The position numbers and the translations under genes are program-made. Shown here in pieces: positions 7,320-15,648 of a DNA stretch of 52,487 nucleotides. The notes beneath the pieces were generated by a model. The model was not told where the DNA came from. It saw only the letters and a list, made by a program, of their open reading frames with translations, and searched no databases. Every line of letters begins with the position of its first letter. Position 1 is the stretch's first letter. The DNA comes from Mycobacterium scrofulaceum (lineage in GTDB: Bacteria > Actinomycetota > Actinomycetes > Mycobacteriales > Mycobacteriaceae). The stretch is from contig NZ_MVIJ01000041.1 of assembly GCF_002086735.1 (NCBI RefSeq), forward strand, positions 1 to 52,487, read 5' to 3'.

Positions 7320-8252
7320 ATGGCAAGCAAGCAGGCAGAACAATTCGCAGAATTCTTGGGCGTGCTGAGCGCACGGTCCTCCAATCCCGATCTCGACCTG
7401 GCGACGGTGCGGGACATCATCGAGACGATGCACGTTGCGACCAAAGAACCGGAGCGCGTCAGCTACCAAGAGGTGAGCGCAGGCGGCGTGGACGCGCTCT
7501 GGTGCATCCCTGCCGATAGCGATCCGGAGGCCGTGCTGCTGCACAGCCATCTGGGTGGCAGCGTCGTCGCCTCAATGCATTCCGATCGCAAGGCCGCGGC
7601 GCACGTCGCCTCCGCGGCCGGAGTGCGATCGCTCGTGGTCGACTATCGCCGTTCGCCGGAGCACAAGTTTCCCGCCCAGCTTGATGACGTTCGCAGGGCT
7701 TATGACTGGCTCCTGCAACAAGGGTTTCGGCCCGAACGCGTTGCCAGCGTTGGTCACTCGGTGGGCGGCAACCTCGCGACCAGCCTGGCCCTGCGGCTAC
7801 GCGACGAAGGCGCCGCACTGCCGGCGGCGATCGTGTCGATTTCCCCGTGGGTGGACTTGACGCTGACAAACCAGACGATCACCGGCAATGCCGATCGGGA
7901 TCGGCTGCTTTCACGCCCATTGCTGGAGTTCTTCCGGTCAGCCTGGCTGGACGGAACCGCGGTGGGCTGGGAAGACCCTCGGGTGAACCTGCTCGCCGCC
8001 GACCTATCGGGGCTGCCACCGATTGCAGTGTTCTGGGGCACGGACGAGCTCCTTGCCGGGGAGGCCGCGGAATTCGCCCGTCGTGCCCAGGTGGCCGGCA
8101 ACGACGTGTTGGCGCGAGCCGTCGCGGACGCTCAGCATTCCTTCATCGTCGCCGCCGGCCGAGTCCCTGAGGTAGACGCTGCGATCTCAGAGATCGGCGC
8201 GTGGCTCCGGTCCCACCTCAGCCTCGCGACAGTGCGGGAGGCAGCGAAATGA
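7320..8252 (+). CDS. Alpha/beta hydrolase, hormone-sensitive-lipase-like esterase
   Basis: This 310-residue hydrolase shows an oxyanion-hole segment HSHLGG (75-80) in place of canonical HGGG. It has a nucleophile elbow GHSVG with S147, an acid D242 (GTDELL) and H273 (AQHSF). The family cleaves short-chain esters. The start is ATG 7320, with GAGAAAGG upstream, 22 bp after the monooxygenase stop. Its end overlaps the next start by four bases. Placed after a Baeyer-Villiger enzyme, it probably hydrolyses the ester or lactone product, as proposed for lipR beside mymA. Confidence 0.85.
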   Translation: MASKQAEQFAEFLGVLSARSSNPDLDLATVRDIIETMHVATKEPERVSYQEVSAGGVDALWCIPADSDPEAVLLHSHLGGSVVASMHSDRKAAAHVASAAGVRSLVVDYRRSPEHKFPAQLDDVRRAYDWLLQQGFRPERVASVGHSVGGNLATSLALRLRDEGAALPAAIVSISPWVDLTLTNQTITGNADRDRLLSRPLLEFFRSAWLDGTAVGWEDPRVNLLAADLSGLPPIAVFWGTDELLAGEAAEFARRAQVAGNDVLARAVADAQHSFIVAAGRVPEVDAAISEIGAWLRSHLSLATVREAAK

Positions 8253-9889
8253 CGGACGTCACAGACCATTTCACCGAAGCTAACGGGCACGGGCCCGAAT
8301 TCGCCAAGCGAGTGCGCCGCAACCAACAGAAACTGGCCGCACAGCTCAAGCCGCACTACGACTTCATCGTCTGCGGATCGGGTTCGTCGGGATCGGTAGT
8401 GGCGCGCCGGCTCGCCGAGAACCCCGCCGTCAGCGTGTTACTGCTGGAAGCCGGTGGCGAGGACACCGCACCGGCCGTCATGAGGGCCGATCAATGGCCG
8501 CTCAACCTCGGTAGCGAACGGGACTGGAACTTCTTCTCGCAGCCCAGCACGGAGCTCAACGGTCGATCCATTCCGATGTCGATGGGAAAGGTCGTCGGGG
8601 GCGGGTCAAGCATCAACGTGATGATTTGGGCGCACGGACATAAGAACGACTGGGACTTCTTCGCCGCCCAAGCCGGCGACCCGGCATGGAACTATGATTC
8701 GGTGCTCGAGCTCTACCGCGCCGTCGAGGACTGGCACGGTGTCCCCGATCCTGACTACCGGGGCACCGGCGGGCCCGTCTTCGTGCAACCCGCGCCCGAT
8801 CCCAGCCCGATAGCGCACGCCATGCTCGAAGGCGCGCAATCCGTAGGAATCCCGTCGTTCGAGAACCAGAACGGCCGGATGATGGAGGGGCGTGGCGGTG
8901 CGGCGATCGCGGACCTTCGTCTCCGCGACGGTTACCGCCAATCCGTCTTCCGGTCCTATGTCTATCCCTATCTGGACCGGCCGAACCTGACCGTGCTCAC
9001 CGCGGCGTTGGTGACCCGGCTGATCTTCGACGGTCAGAAGGCGACCGGTGTGGAATTCACCCACTACGGCAGCGTGCGCCGCGTCGGCGCCGCAAGCGAG
9101 GTGGTGCTATCGCTCGGCGCGATCAACACCCCCAAAGTGCTGATGCAATCCGGTATCGGCGACGAGACCCAACTGCGGCGACATGGCATCCCCATCGTGC
9201 AGCACCTGCCCGGCGTGGGCCAAAATTTGCAAGACCACGTCGGGTTCGACTGCGTCTGGGAGTACCGACAGCCCCTGCCGCCACGCAATAACGGCGTCGA
9301 AGCGACGTATTTTTGGACCAGCGACCCGAGCCTGGAAGCTCCCGACCTGCAGACATGTCAAGCGGAGTTCCCTAAGTCGTCCAGCGCCGAGAACACGGCC
9401 AGGTTCTGCCCGCCCGAGGCCGGCTGGAATCTGTTCGGCGGCCTGGTGCAACCGAAAAGCCGCGGCGAGATATGCCTGACCGGCCCGGGCCCACTCGACC
9501 CGGTCGAGATCCACGCCAACATATTGTCGCACCCCGACGACGTCAGGGCGGCCATCGCGTGCGTGGAACTGTGCCGTGCCGTGGCCAACTCGGCTGAGCT
9601 GCGGGCGTTCACCAAACGTGAAGTCATGCCGGGCAACCTCAAGGGTGCCGAACTCGAGCGGTTCATTCGTGATGCCGCATCAAGCTACTGGCACCAGAGC
9701 GGATCGGCGAAAATGGGCCAAGACGCCATGTCGGTCGTCGACGGCGCACTGAAAGTGTATGGGATATACGGTCTTCGTGTCGCAGACGGCTCCATCATGC
9801 CCCGTGTGACCACCGGTAACACGCAGGCGCCCTGCGTCATCATCGGTGAGCGTGCCGCGGCGATCCTGCGAGCCGAGCACCAGGCCTAG
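8249..9889 (+). CDS. GMC family FAD-dependent alcohol oxidoreductase
   Basis: This 546-residue enzyme carries the GMC dinucleotide motif GSGSSGSVVARRLAE (from residue 43) and the family signature GKVVGGGSSINVMIW. The catalytic pair is H482 (SYWHQSG) and N524 (TTGNTQAP). GMC enzymes such as choline dehydrogenase and alcohol oxidases oxidise alcohols to aldehydes or ketones. The start ATG 8249 overlaps the esterase stop (ATGA). It could make the carbonyl substrate of the upstream monooxygenase. The stop shares a CTAG with the convergent LLM gene. Confidence 0.88.
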   Translation: MTDVTDHFTEANGHGPEFAKRVRRNQQKLAAQLKPHYDFIVCGSGSSGSVVARRLAENPAVSVLLLEAGGEDTAPAVMRADQWPLNLGSERDWNFFSQPSTELNGRSIPMSMGKVVGGGSSINVMIWAHGHKNDWDFFAAQAGDPAWNYDSVLELYRAVEDWHGVPDPDYRGTGGPVFVQPAPDPSPIAHAMLEGAQSVGIPSFENQNGRMMEGRGGAAIADLRLRDGYRQSVFRSYVYPYLDRPNLTVLTAALVTRLIFDGQKATGVEFTHYGSVRRVGAASEVVLSLGAINTPKVLMQSGIGDETQLRRHGIPIVQHLPGVGQNLQDHVGFDCVWEYRQPLPPRNNGVEATYFWTSDPSLEAPDLQTCQAEFPKSSSAENTARFCPPEAGWNLFGGLVQPKSRGEICLTGPGPLDPVEIHANILSHPDDVRAAIACVELCRAVANSAELRAFTKREVMPGNLKGAELERFIRDAASSYWHQSGSAKMGQDAMSVVDGALKVYGIYGLRVADGSIMPRVTTGNTQAPCVIIGERAAAILRAEHQA

Positions 9890-10812
9890 CCCAGCTGCGG
9901 AATGACCTCCGCGGCAAGGCGTTCCATCTGCTCGCGGTTTTCCGGCACGTCGACGCCGACGGGATTGAGTAGCAAATACCCGGCGCCGGCGTCGATCACC
10001 TCGCGTAGCCCGCGCGCGACGTCGTCGGGTGTGCCCGACACCGGAACGTCGTCGACTCCCGGCATCTTGCCGTAGATCCGGCGCAGCCCCGCGAGCACGC
10101 GCTCGCGGGCGCGCGCCGCGTCGTCGTCGACCATCAGGTAGACGCGCTTGCCGATGGTGAAGTGCGCCGGATCCTTTCGCTGTTCGTCAAGTTCGCGACG
10201 CACCACGGTGACGGCACCGGCGAACGCCTCGGTGGTCGACGAACCGGCGCCCAAAAACGAGTCGCCGAGGCGCACCGCCCGGGCCAGGGCCTTGGGGGCC
10301 AGCCCGCCGAACCAGATGGGCGGGTGCGGCCGCTGCACGGGCTTGGGCGCGATCGGCACGTCGTCGACGTCGCGGAACCGGCCGTGGAACGTGACCCGCG
10401 GGTCGTCGGACCAGGCGGCCTTCATCAGCTTGAGGCCCTCGGTGAAATACGAGATGTACGTGTCCTTTTCGATGCCGAACGCCGCGAACCTGCGGAAGCC
10501 GCCGCCCGTCCCCACGCCGACGTCGAGCCGGCCGTGGCTGAGCCGGTCGACGGCGGTGACGGACGACGCCAGCTGCAGCGGATCGTGCAGCGACGTCACC
10601 AGGACGGCGACCCCCAGGCGCAGCCGCTCGGTGCAGGCCGCGCAGTAGGCCAGCAGTTCCAGCGGCGCCAGCAGCGGTGCGTCCCCGATGATCTGCTCGA
10701 GGACCCAGCCGCCCTCGAACCCGAGCTGCTCGGCCCGGACCAGATAGTCGCGCAGCCCGTCGCCGTCGAAGCGGTCGTAGTCGAATTGGGGGATGGCGAT
10801 GGAGAACCTCAC
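9886..10812 (-). CDS. LLM class (F420/FMN-dependent luciferase-like) oxidoreductase
   Basis: This 308-residue TIM-barrel oxidoreductase begins with GTG at 10812 (VRFSIAIPQFDYD). Typical segments are LVRAEQLGFEGGWVLEQ, HGRLDVGVGTGG and KPVQRPHPPIWFGG. The closed frame upstream of 10812 is antisense to sppA, so the longer reading is an artefact. Mycobacterial members mostly use F420, but the cofactor is not provable here. The gene is divergent from sppA with 39 bp between starts and convergent with the GMC gene. Confidence 0.82.
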   Translation of the reverse strand: MRFSIAIPQFDYDRFDGDGLRDYLVRAEQLGFEGGWVLEQIIGDAPLLAPLELLAYCAACTERLRLGVAVLVTSLHDPLQLASSVTAVDRLSHGRLDVGVGTGGGFRRFAAFGIEKDTYISYFTEGLKLMKAAWSDDPRVTFHGRFRDVDDVPIAPKPVQRPHPPIWFGGLAPKALARAVRLGDSFLGAGSSTTEAFAGAVTVVRRELDEQRKDPAHFTIGKRVYLMVDDDAARARERVLAGLRRIYGKMPGVDDVPVSGTPDDVARGLREVIDAGAGYLLLNPVGVDVPENREQMERLAAEVIPQLG

Positions 10813-10851
10813 CCCACCACCGTACGGCGGCGGTGTCGGTACGCTGCGAAC

Positions 10852-12624
10852 ATGTTCGCCTTCCTGCCCTCGATTCCCGGTGTCGACGACGTCCGCGCAC
10901 TGGCCGAACGCGTCGACACCGCCCGCCACCACGGCGTACCCAACGGGTGTGTGCTCGAGCTGGACCTGCGTTCGGCGCCGCCGGAGACGACCGGGTTCGA
11001 CCCGTTGGCGATCTTCACCGGCGGCAGGCCGATGGCGCTGCGCGACGCGGTCGCCGCCATCCACCGCGCGGCCGAGGACTCGCGGGTCGCCGGGCTGATC
11101 GCCCGCGTGCAGCTCGCGGCGTCGCCGCCCGCGGCCGTGCAGGAGCTGCGCGAGGCCATCGCCGCGTTCAGCGCCGCCAAGCCGTCGCTGGCCTGGGCCG
11201 AGACCTACCCGGGCACACTGTCCTACTACCTGGCCTCGGCGTTTCGTGAGGTCTGGATGCAGCCGTCGGGCAGCGTCGGGCTGATCGGCTTCGCCAGCAA
11301 CGCCACCTTCCTGCGCGACGCGTTCGACAAGGCGGGCATCGAGCCGCAATTCGTCGCGCGGGGCGAATACAAGTCGTGGGCAAACCGTTTCACCGAGCAC
11401 GGCTTCACCACGGCGCACCGCGAGGCGGTCACCCGGATGCTGGAGAGCCTGCAGGAGCAGGCGTGGCGGGCGATTGCGCAATCGCGCAAGCTCGACCCCG
11501 GCGCGCTCGACGCGCTCGCCGACCGGGCCCCGCTGTTGCGTGACGACGCCGTGGCCGCCGGCCTGCTCGACCGGATCGGATTCCGCGACGAAGCCTACGA
11601 CCGGATCGCGGAAATGGTTGGCGTCAAGGATGTTTCGGAGGACACCGCCCCGCCGCGACTGTACCTGGCGCGCTACGCCGCGGCGGGCCGCGCCCGGCTG
11701 TCCCCGCCCAGGCCGTCGGTTCCCGGCCGCACACCCAAGCCGGCCCTGGCCCTGATCACGCTCGACGGCACGATCGTCGACGGTCGCGGCGGGCCGCAGT
11801 TCCTGCCGTTCGGCGCCGCCACGGCCGGCGGCGACACCATCGGCGCGGCGCTGCGGGAGGCGGCCGCCGACGACTCGGTGTCGGCAATCGTGCTGCGGGT
11901 CAACAGCCCCGGCGGCACGATCACGGCGTCGGAGAGCATCTGGCGCGAGGTGACCAGGGCCCGCAAACGCGGCAAGCCGGTGGTGGCCTCGATGGGCGCG
12001 GTCGCCGCGTCCGGCGGTTACTACGTCTCGATGGGGGCGGACGCGATCGTCGCGAATCCGGCGACGATCACCGGTTCGATCGGCGTGATCACCGGCAAAC
12101 TGGTGATCCGCGATCTGCTGGAGCGGCTGGGGGTCGGCTCGGATACCGTGCGCACCAACGCGAATGCCGACGCGTGGTCGATCGACGCCCCGTTCACGCC
12201 GGAGCAGCAGGCCCACCGGGAGGCCGAGGCGGACCTGTTCTACGCGGACTTCGTGCAGCGGGTCGCCGAGGCGCGCAACCTGACCATGGAAGCCGCCGAT
12301 CGCGTTGCGCAGGGGCGGATCTGGACGGGCGCCGACGCCCTGGACCGCGGCCTGGTGGACGAGCTCGGCGGCTTCCGCGCCGCGGTGCGCCGGGCCAAGG
12401 TGCTGGCCGGCCTGGACGAGGACAGCGATGTCCGCATCGTCGGCTATCCGGGTTCCTCGCTGCTGGACATGGTGCGGCCCCGGGCCTCGTCGCAACCGGC
12501 CGCCGCGTCCCTGCCGGATGCGCTGGGCGCCCTTTTCGGCCGCACCGTCACCGGCATCCTGGACAACTTCGAGCGGACGATGAGCGGCGCCAGCGTGCTG
12601 TGGCCGGGGCAGTGGCGGTTCTAG
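10852..12624 (+). CDS. sppA: Signal peptide peptidase SppA, 67K type (protease IV)
   Basis: SppA digests cleaved signal peptides with a Ser/Lys dyad. The 590-residue protein has the tandem-domain (67K) architecture. The likely general-base Lys is K174 (GEYKSWANRF) in the N-terminal half, and the nucleophile S387 lies in AASGGYYVSMGAD in the C-terminal half. I see no N-terminal membrane helix, unlike E. coli SppA. ATG 10852 gives MFAFLPSIPGVDD; the frame remains open upstream only because it is antisense to the LLM gene. In M. tuberculosis this gene follows rplO directly. Confidence 0.92.
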   Translation: MFAFLPSIPGVDDVRALAERVDTARHHGVPNGCVLELDLRSAPPETTGFDPLAIFTGGRPMALRDAVAAIHRAAEDSRVAGLIARVQLAASPPAAVQELREAIAAFSAAKPSLAWAETYPGTLSYYLASAFREVWMQPSGSVGLIGFASNATFLRDAFDKAGIEPQFVARGEYKSWANRFTEHGFTTAHREAVTRMLESLQEQAWRAIAQSRKLDPGALDALADRAPLLRDDAVAAGLLDRIGFRDEAYDRIAEMVGVKDVSEDTAPPRLYLARYAAAGRARLSPPRPSVPGRTPKPALALITLDGTIVDGRGGPQFLPFGAATAGGDTIGAALREAAADDSVSAIVLRVNSPGGTITASESIWREVTRARKRGKPVVASMGAVAASGGYYVSMGADAIVANPATITGSIGVITGKLVIRDLLERLGVGSDTVRTNANADAWSIDAPFTPEQQAHREAEADLFYADFVQRVAEARNLTMEAADRVAQGRIWTGADALDRGLVDELGGFRAAVRRAKVLAGLDEDSDVRIVGYPGSSLLDMVRPRASSQPAAASLPDALGALFGRTVTGILDNFERTMSGASVLWPGQWRF

Positions 12625-13539
12625 CTAGCCGGTGAGCCCGCCGCTGATGAAGATGATCTCGCCGAGCGGGTCGTCGTTCTCCGGGGCGGGCGCTTCGATG
12701 CCCTGGCGGCGGAAGAGTTCGGTTCGGGTGGTGCCGTGGACTTCCCATTTCTTGGACCGCAGGTAGTCCAGGACGTGGTTGCGCTCGCCGGCATAGACCA
12801 GCGACGCCATGTCGATGTCCACACCGTGCTCGCGGAAGGAGCCGGACATCTCCCGCACCTTGTCGGCGTCGAAATCGACGATGCCGGGCACGAACTCGGT
12901 GGCGATCGTGCTGCCGTGCGCGCTGAGCGCGGTGATGTTGTCGAACAGCCGGTCCTGGGCCTCCGGTGGCAGGTAGATGAGCAGGCCCTCGGCCAGCCAC
13001 GCGGTCGGCGCCGCCGGATCGAACCCGGCCGCTCTCAGGGCGGCCGGCCAATCGGCGCGCAGGTCGATCGGCACCGTGCGCCGCGCCGCCGTCGGCTCGG
13101 CACCGATGCCCGTCAACGTGCTGGTCTTGAAGTCGATCACGCGGGGCTGGTCGATCTCGTAGACCACCGTGCCGTCGGGCCACGGCAGGCGGTAGGCGCG
13201 CGAGTCCAAGCCGGACGCGAGGATCACCACCTGCCGGATCCCGCCGCCGGTGGCGTCGACGAAGTAGTCGTCGAAATACTTGGTGCGCACCGCCATTCCG
13301 TCGACCATCGCCTGTACGCGGACCAGCGAGGCGTTCTCGATCGCGTCGAGGTCGAGGTCGCCGTCCATCATCTTGGTGAAGAAGTCCACGCCGACCGCGC
13401 GCACCAGCGGTTCGGCGAACGGGTCGTGGATCAGGCCGCGGGGATCCTTGGTCGCCATGGCGCGCCCGGCGGCCACCATGGTCGCGGTCGCGCCCACACT
13501 GGACGCCAGATCCCACTCGTCGTCGTGAGCGCGTGACAT
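12625..13539 (-). CDS. TIGR00027-type SAM-dependent methyltransferase (Rv0725c/Rv0726c-like), copy 1
   Basis: This 304-residue protein shows the conserved N-terminus of the family (DDEWDLASSVGATATMVAAG), an SAM-binding segment VILASGLDSRAYRL and the acidic EIDQP. The family belongs to the leucine carboxyl methyltransferase superfamily (COG3315) and is expanded in mycobacteria; targets are unknown. ATG 13539 is chosen over an upstream in-frame TTG at 13557. It is the last of three tandem paralogues. Its stop abuts the sppA stop (CTAGCTAG at 12621-12628). Confidence 0.88.
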   Translation of the reverse strand: MSRAHDDEWDLASSVGATATMVAAGRAMATKDPRGLIHDPFAEPLVRAVGVDFFTKMMDGDLDLDAIENASLVRVQAMVDGMAVRTKYFDDYFVDATGGGIRQVVILASGLDSRAYRLPWPDGTVVYEIDQPRVIDFKTSTLTGIGAEPTAARRTVPIDLRADWPAALRAAGFDPAAPTAWLAEGLLIYLPPEAQDRLFDNITALSAHGSTIATEFVPGIVDFDADKVREMSGSFREHGVDIDMASLVYAGERNHVLDYLRSKKWEVHGTTRTELFRRQGIEAPAPENDDPLGEIIFISGGLTG

Positions 13540-13561
13540 AGCCGAAACCCTAGCCAACCCG

Positions 13562-14476
13562 CTAGGCCAGCGTCGCGGCGACGTAGCTCAACTCGCCGAA
13601 GGTGGCCGACATCTCGTCTTCGGGAAATTCGAAGCCGTTCTGCGCGTACAACTCCCGGGCCGGGTGGGCCGCCACCCGCCAGCCCTGGCCGGTCAGATAG
13701 TCCACGACGACGTTGCGCTCGCCCCGGTAGAACAGGTCGGCCGCGTTGAGGTTGAAACCGAACCGCTGCCAGCGTTCGCTGATGCGCTGCAGCCGCTCGT
13801 CGGAGAACGCGTTCGGGTCGGGCACGTGCTCGGTGGCCAGCCGGCTACCCGGCGCGCTGAGCGAAGTGATGTTGTCGAAGAGCCGGTCCTGCGCCTCCGG
13901 CGGCAGGTAGGGCAGCAGACCCTCGGCGCTCCAGGCGGTCGGCTGCGCCACGTCGAACCCGCCTTCCCGCAACGCCGCCGGCCAGTCCTCGCGCAGGTCG
14001 ATGGCGATCGCGCGGCGCTCGGCGGTCGGGACGGCGCCGAGCCCGGCCAGCGTCTCGGTCTTGAACGCGATGACCTGCGGCTGGTCGATCTCGTAGACGA
14101 CGGTGCCCGCGGGCCACCGCAGCCGGTAGGCGCGGGTGTCCAGGCCCGAAGCCAGGATCACCGCCTGCCGCACACCGTGTTTGGTCGCGTCGGTGAAGAA
14201 GTCGTCGAAAAACCGGGTGCGAACGGTGATCTGCTCGGCCCGGGCCTTGCGGTTGAACAGCGGGTCATCCTCGAAATCGACCTGTCCGTCCACGATGCGG
14301 ATGAACGGCTCCAGGCCGACCGCGCGCACCAGCGGGTCGGCGAGCGGATCGTCGAGGAGCGCGTCGGGCCCCTGCGACGCCACCGCGCGCGATGCCGCGA
14401 CCATGGTGGCCGTCGCTCCCACGCTGTGCCCAGGTCCCCAGCTGTCGCCTTCCGTACGTCCCGATTCCACGGTCAT
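13562..14476 (-). CDS. TIGR00027-type SAM-dependent methyltransferase, copy 2
   Basis: This is a 304-residue paralogue of its neighbours. It keeps VGATATMVAASRA, VILASGLDTRAYRL and WSAEGLLPYLPPEAQDRL. The usual LASSVG at the start of the first motif is replaced by GPGHSVG, a divergence near the SAM pocket. It lies 10 bp after copy 3 and 22 bp before copy 1, so the three are probably co-transcribed. Confidence 0.88.
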   Translation of the reverse strand: MTVESGRTEGDSWGPGHSVGATATMVAASRAVASQGPDALLDDPLADPLVRAVGLEPFIRIVDGQVDFEDDPLFNRKARAEQITVRTRFFDDFFTDATKHGVRQAVILASGLDTRAYRLRWPAGTVVYEIDQPQVIAFKTETLAGLGAVPTAERRAIAIDLREDWPAALREGGFDVAQPTAWSAEGLLPYLPPEAQDRLFDNITSLSAPGSRLATEHVPDPNAFSDERLQRISERWQRFGFNLNAADLFYRGERNVVVDYLTGQGWRVAAHPARELYAQNGFEFPEDEMSATFGELSYVAATLA

Positions 14477-14486
14477 GCAATGGCTC

Positions 14487-15437
14487 CTATTTCCGGTTCA
14501 GCGTGCCGCTCACGTACAGCATTTCACCCATGCGCATGTCGTCGTCCTCCAGCGGCGGAAGCCCGTTGGCCGAGAACAACTCCCGGATGGTCACGCCGTC
14601 CAGCGCCCAACCGCGCTCGCGCAGGTAGGGCGCCGCCTCGTTGCGGTCCCCGAAGTAGACGAGCCCCGCCATGTCCAGGTCGAAACCGTGGGCACGCCAG
14701 CGCTCCGAAATGTGCCGCATGCGTTCCTTCAACCTGTCCTCGTCCCCGGGCTCGGGGTTGGGCGCGCTTTCGACGGCCACCTGGCTGCCCGGCGCGCTGA
14801 GTTCGGTAATGGTGTCCAGCAGGCGGTCCTGCGCCTCCGGCGGCAGGTAGCCGAGCAGACCCTCGGCGCTCCACGCGGTCGGCTGGGCCGGGTCGAAGCC
14901 GGCGGCCCGCAGCGCGGCGGGCCAGTCGTCGCGCAGGTCGACGGCGGCGACGCGCCGCTCGGCGGTCGGGGCGGCGTCGAGCGCGGCCAGGGTGCGCGAC
15001 TTGAAGTCGATGACCTGCGGCTGGTCGACCTCGTAGACCACGGTCCCGGCCGGCCATGCCAGCCGGTAGGCGCGGGCGTCCAATCCCGAGGCCAGGATCA
15101 CCGCCTGTTTGACTCCCGCTCGCGTCGCGTTGAGGAAGAACTCGTCGAAGAACTTGGTGCGCACCGCCATGTTGTCGGCCATGCGGGACATGGCGCCGGT
15201 GGACCCGGTCGCGCCGTCGTGCGCGTCGTTCAGCTCGTCCGGGTTGACTTCGCCGGTCGCCAGCTTGGTGAGGAGGTCGACGCCGACGGCGCGGACCAGC
15301 GGCTCGGCGAACGGGTCGTTGATCAGCGGGCGGTCGGCGCGGGTGGCCACGGCGCGGGCGGCGGCGACCATCGTCGCGGTGACCCCGACGCTGGACGCCA
15401 GGTCCCAGGTGTCGCCCTCGTACCTGGTGGAAGTCAT
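14487..15437 (-). CDS. TIGR00027-type SAM-dependent methyltransferase, copy 3
   Basis: The 316-residue product begins at ATG 15437 (MTSTRYEGDTWDLASSVG). The open frame extends further upstream into AT-rich DNA, but that extension lacks family residues. It carries VILASGLDARAYRL and EVDQPQVIDFK. As the promoter-proximal gene of the three-paralogue run it faces the palindrome at 15465-15477. A longer linker after EVNPDELNDAHDGATG distinguishes it from copies 1 and 2. Confidence 0.88.
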   Translation of the reverse strand: MTSTRYEGDTWDLASSVGVTATMVAAARAVATRADRPLINDPFAEPLVRAVGVDLLTKLATGEVNPDELNDAHDGATGSTGAMSRMADNMAVRTKFFDEFFLNATRAGVKQAVILASGLDARAYRLAWPAGTVVYEVDQPQVIDFKSRTLAALDAAPTAERRVAAVDLRDDWPAALRAAGFDPAQPTAWSAEGLLGYLPPEAQDRLLDTITELSAPGSQVAVESAPNPEPGDEDRLKERMRHISERWRAHGFDLDMAGLVYFGDRNEAAPYLRERGWALDGVTIRELFSANGLPPLEDDDMRMGEMLYVSGTLNRK

Positions 15438-15464
15438 GTTTGCCCCTGTTTTAGAAGTAGTTAA

Positions 15465-15477
15465 GCTAATATTTAGC
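15465..15477. promoter_or_regulatory. Palindrome upstream of the methyltransferase operon
   Basis: GCTAA-TAT-TTAGC is a perfect 5+3+5 inverted repeat in an AT-rich stretch 28 bp upstream of the copy 3 start. It contains TATTTAGC, which recurs upstream of the fourth paralogue (22943-22950). It may be an operator or may include the -10 region of this promoter. Confidence 0.4.
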
Positions 15478-15557
15478 CGATTTAACAAGCTTCTCCCACT
15501 GTACGCCTCCCGCGTTTCGCGGCAACCTTGACTGATGGCTGACCGGATGGTGCCGCA

Positions 15558-15641
15558 ATGCAGGCGCTGGTGTCCGGCGTGCCGCCAGAGCCCTTCGAGG
15601 TCCTCGACGGCGCGAACGCGTTCCTCGCGATCGGTTGGCCG
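15558..15641 (+). pseudogene. Possible remnant of a zinc-type alcohol dehydrogenase N-terminus
   Basis: In the 211-bp gap between the methyltransferase and MBL genes, an ATG at 15558 opens a frame reading MQALVSGVPPEPFEVLDGAN and then LAIGWPP. This resembles the start of medium-chain zinc alcohol dehydrogenases (MxALVYGVxPEPxxV). After about 28 codons the frame runs into the 3' end of the opposite-strand MBL gene and the resemblance ends. I read it as a deletion remnant. The stretch is short, so the match could be chance. Confidence 0.35.
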
Positions 15642-15648
15642 CCATGCC

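Noticed and set aside
9886..12495. 869-residue minus-strand open frame covering the LLM gene and sppA
   Set aside because: Only the part up to 10812 has family motifs. The rest is antisense to sppA, with Arg/Gly-rich low-complexity translation typical of GC-rich shadow frames.
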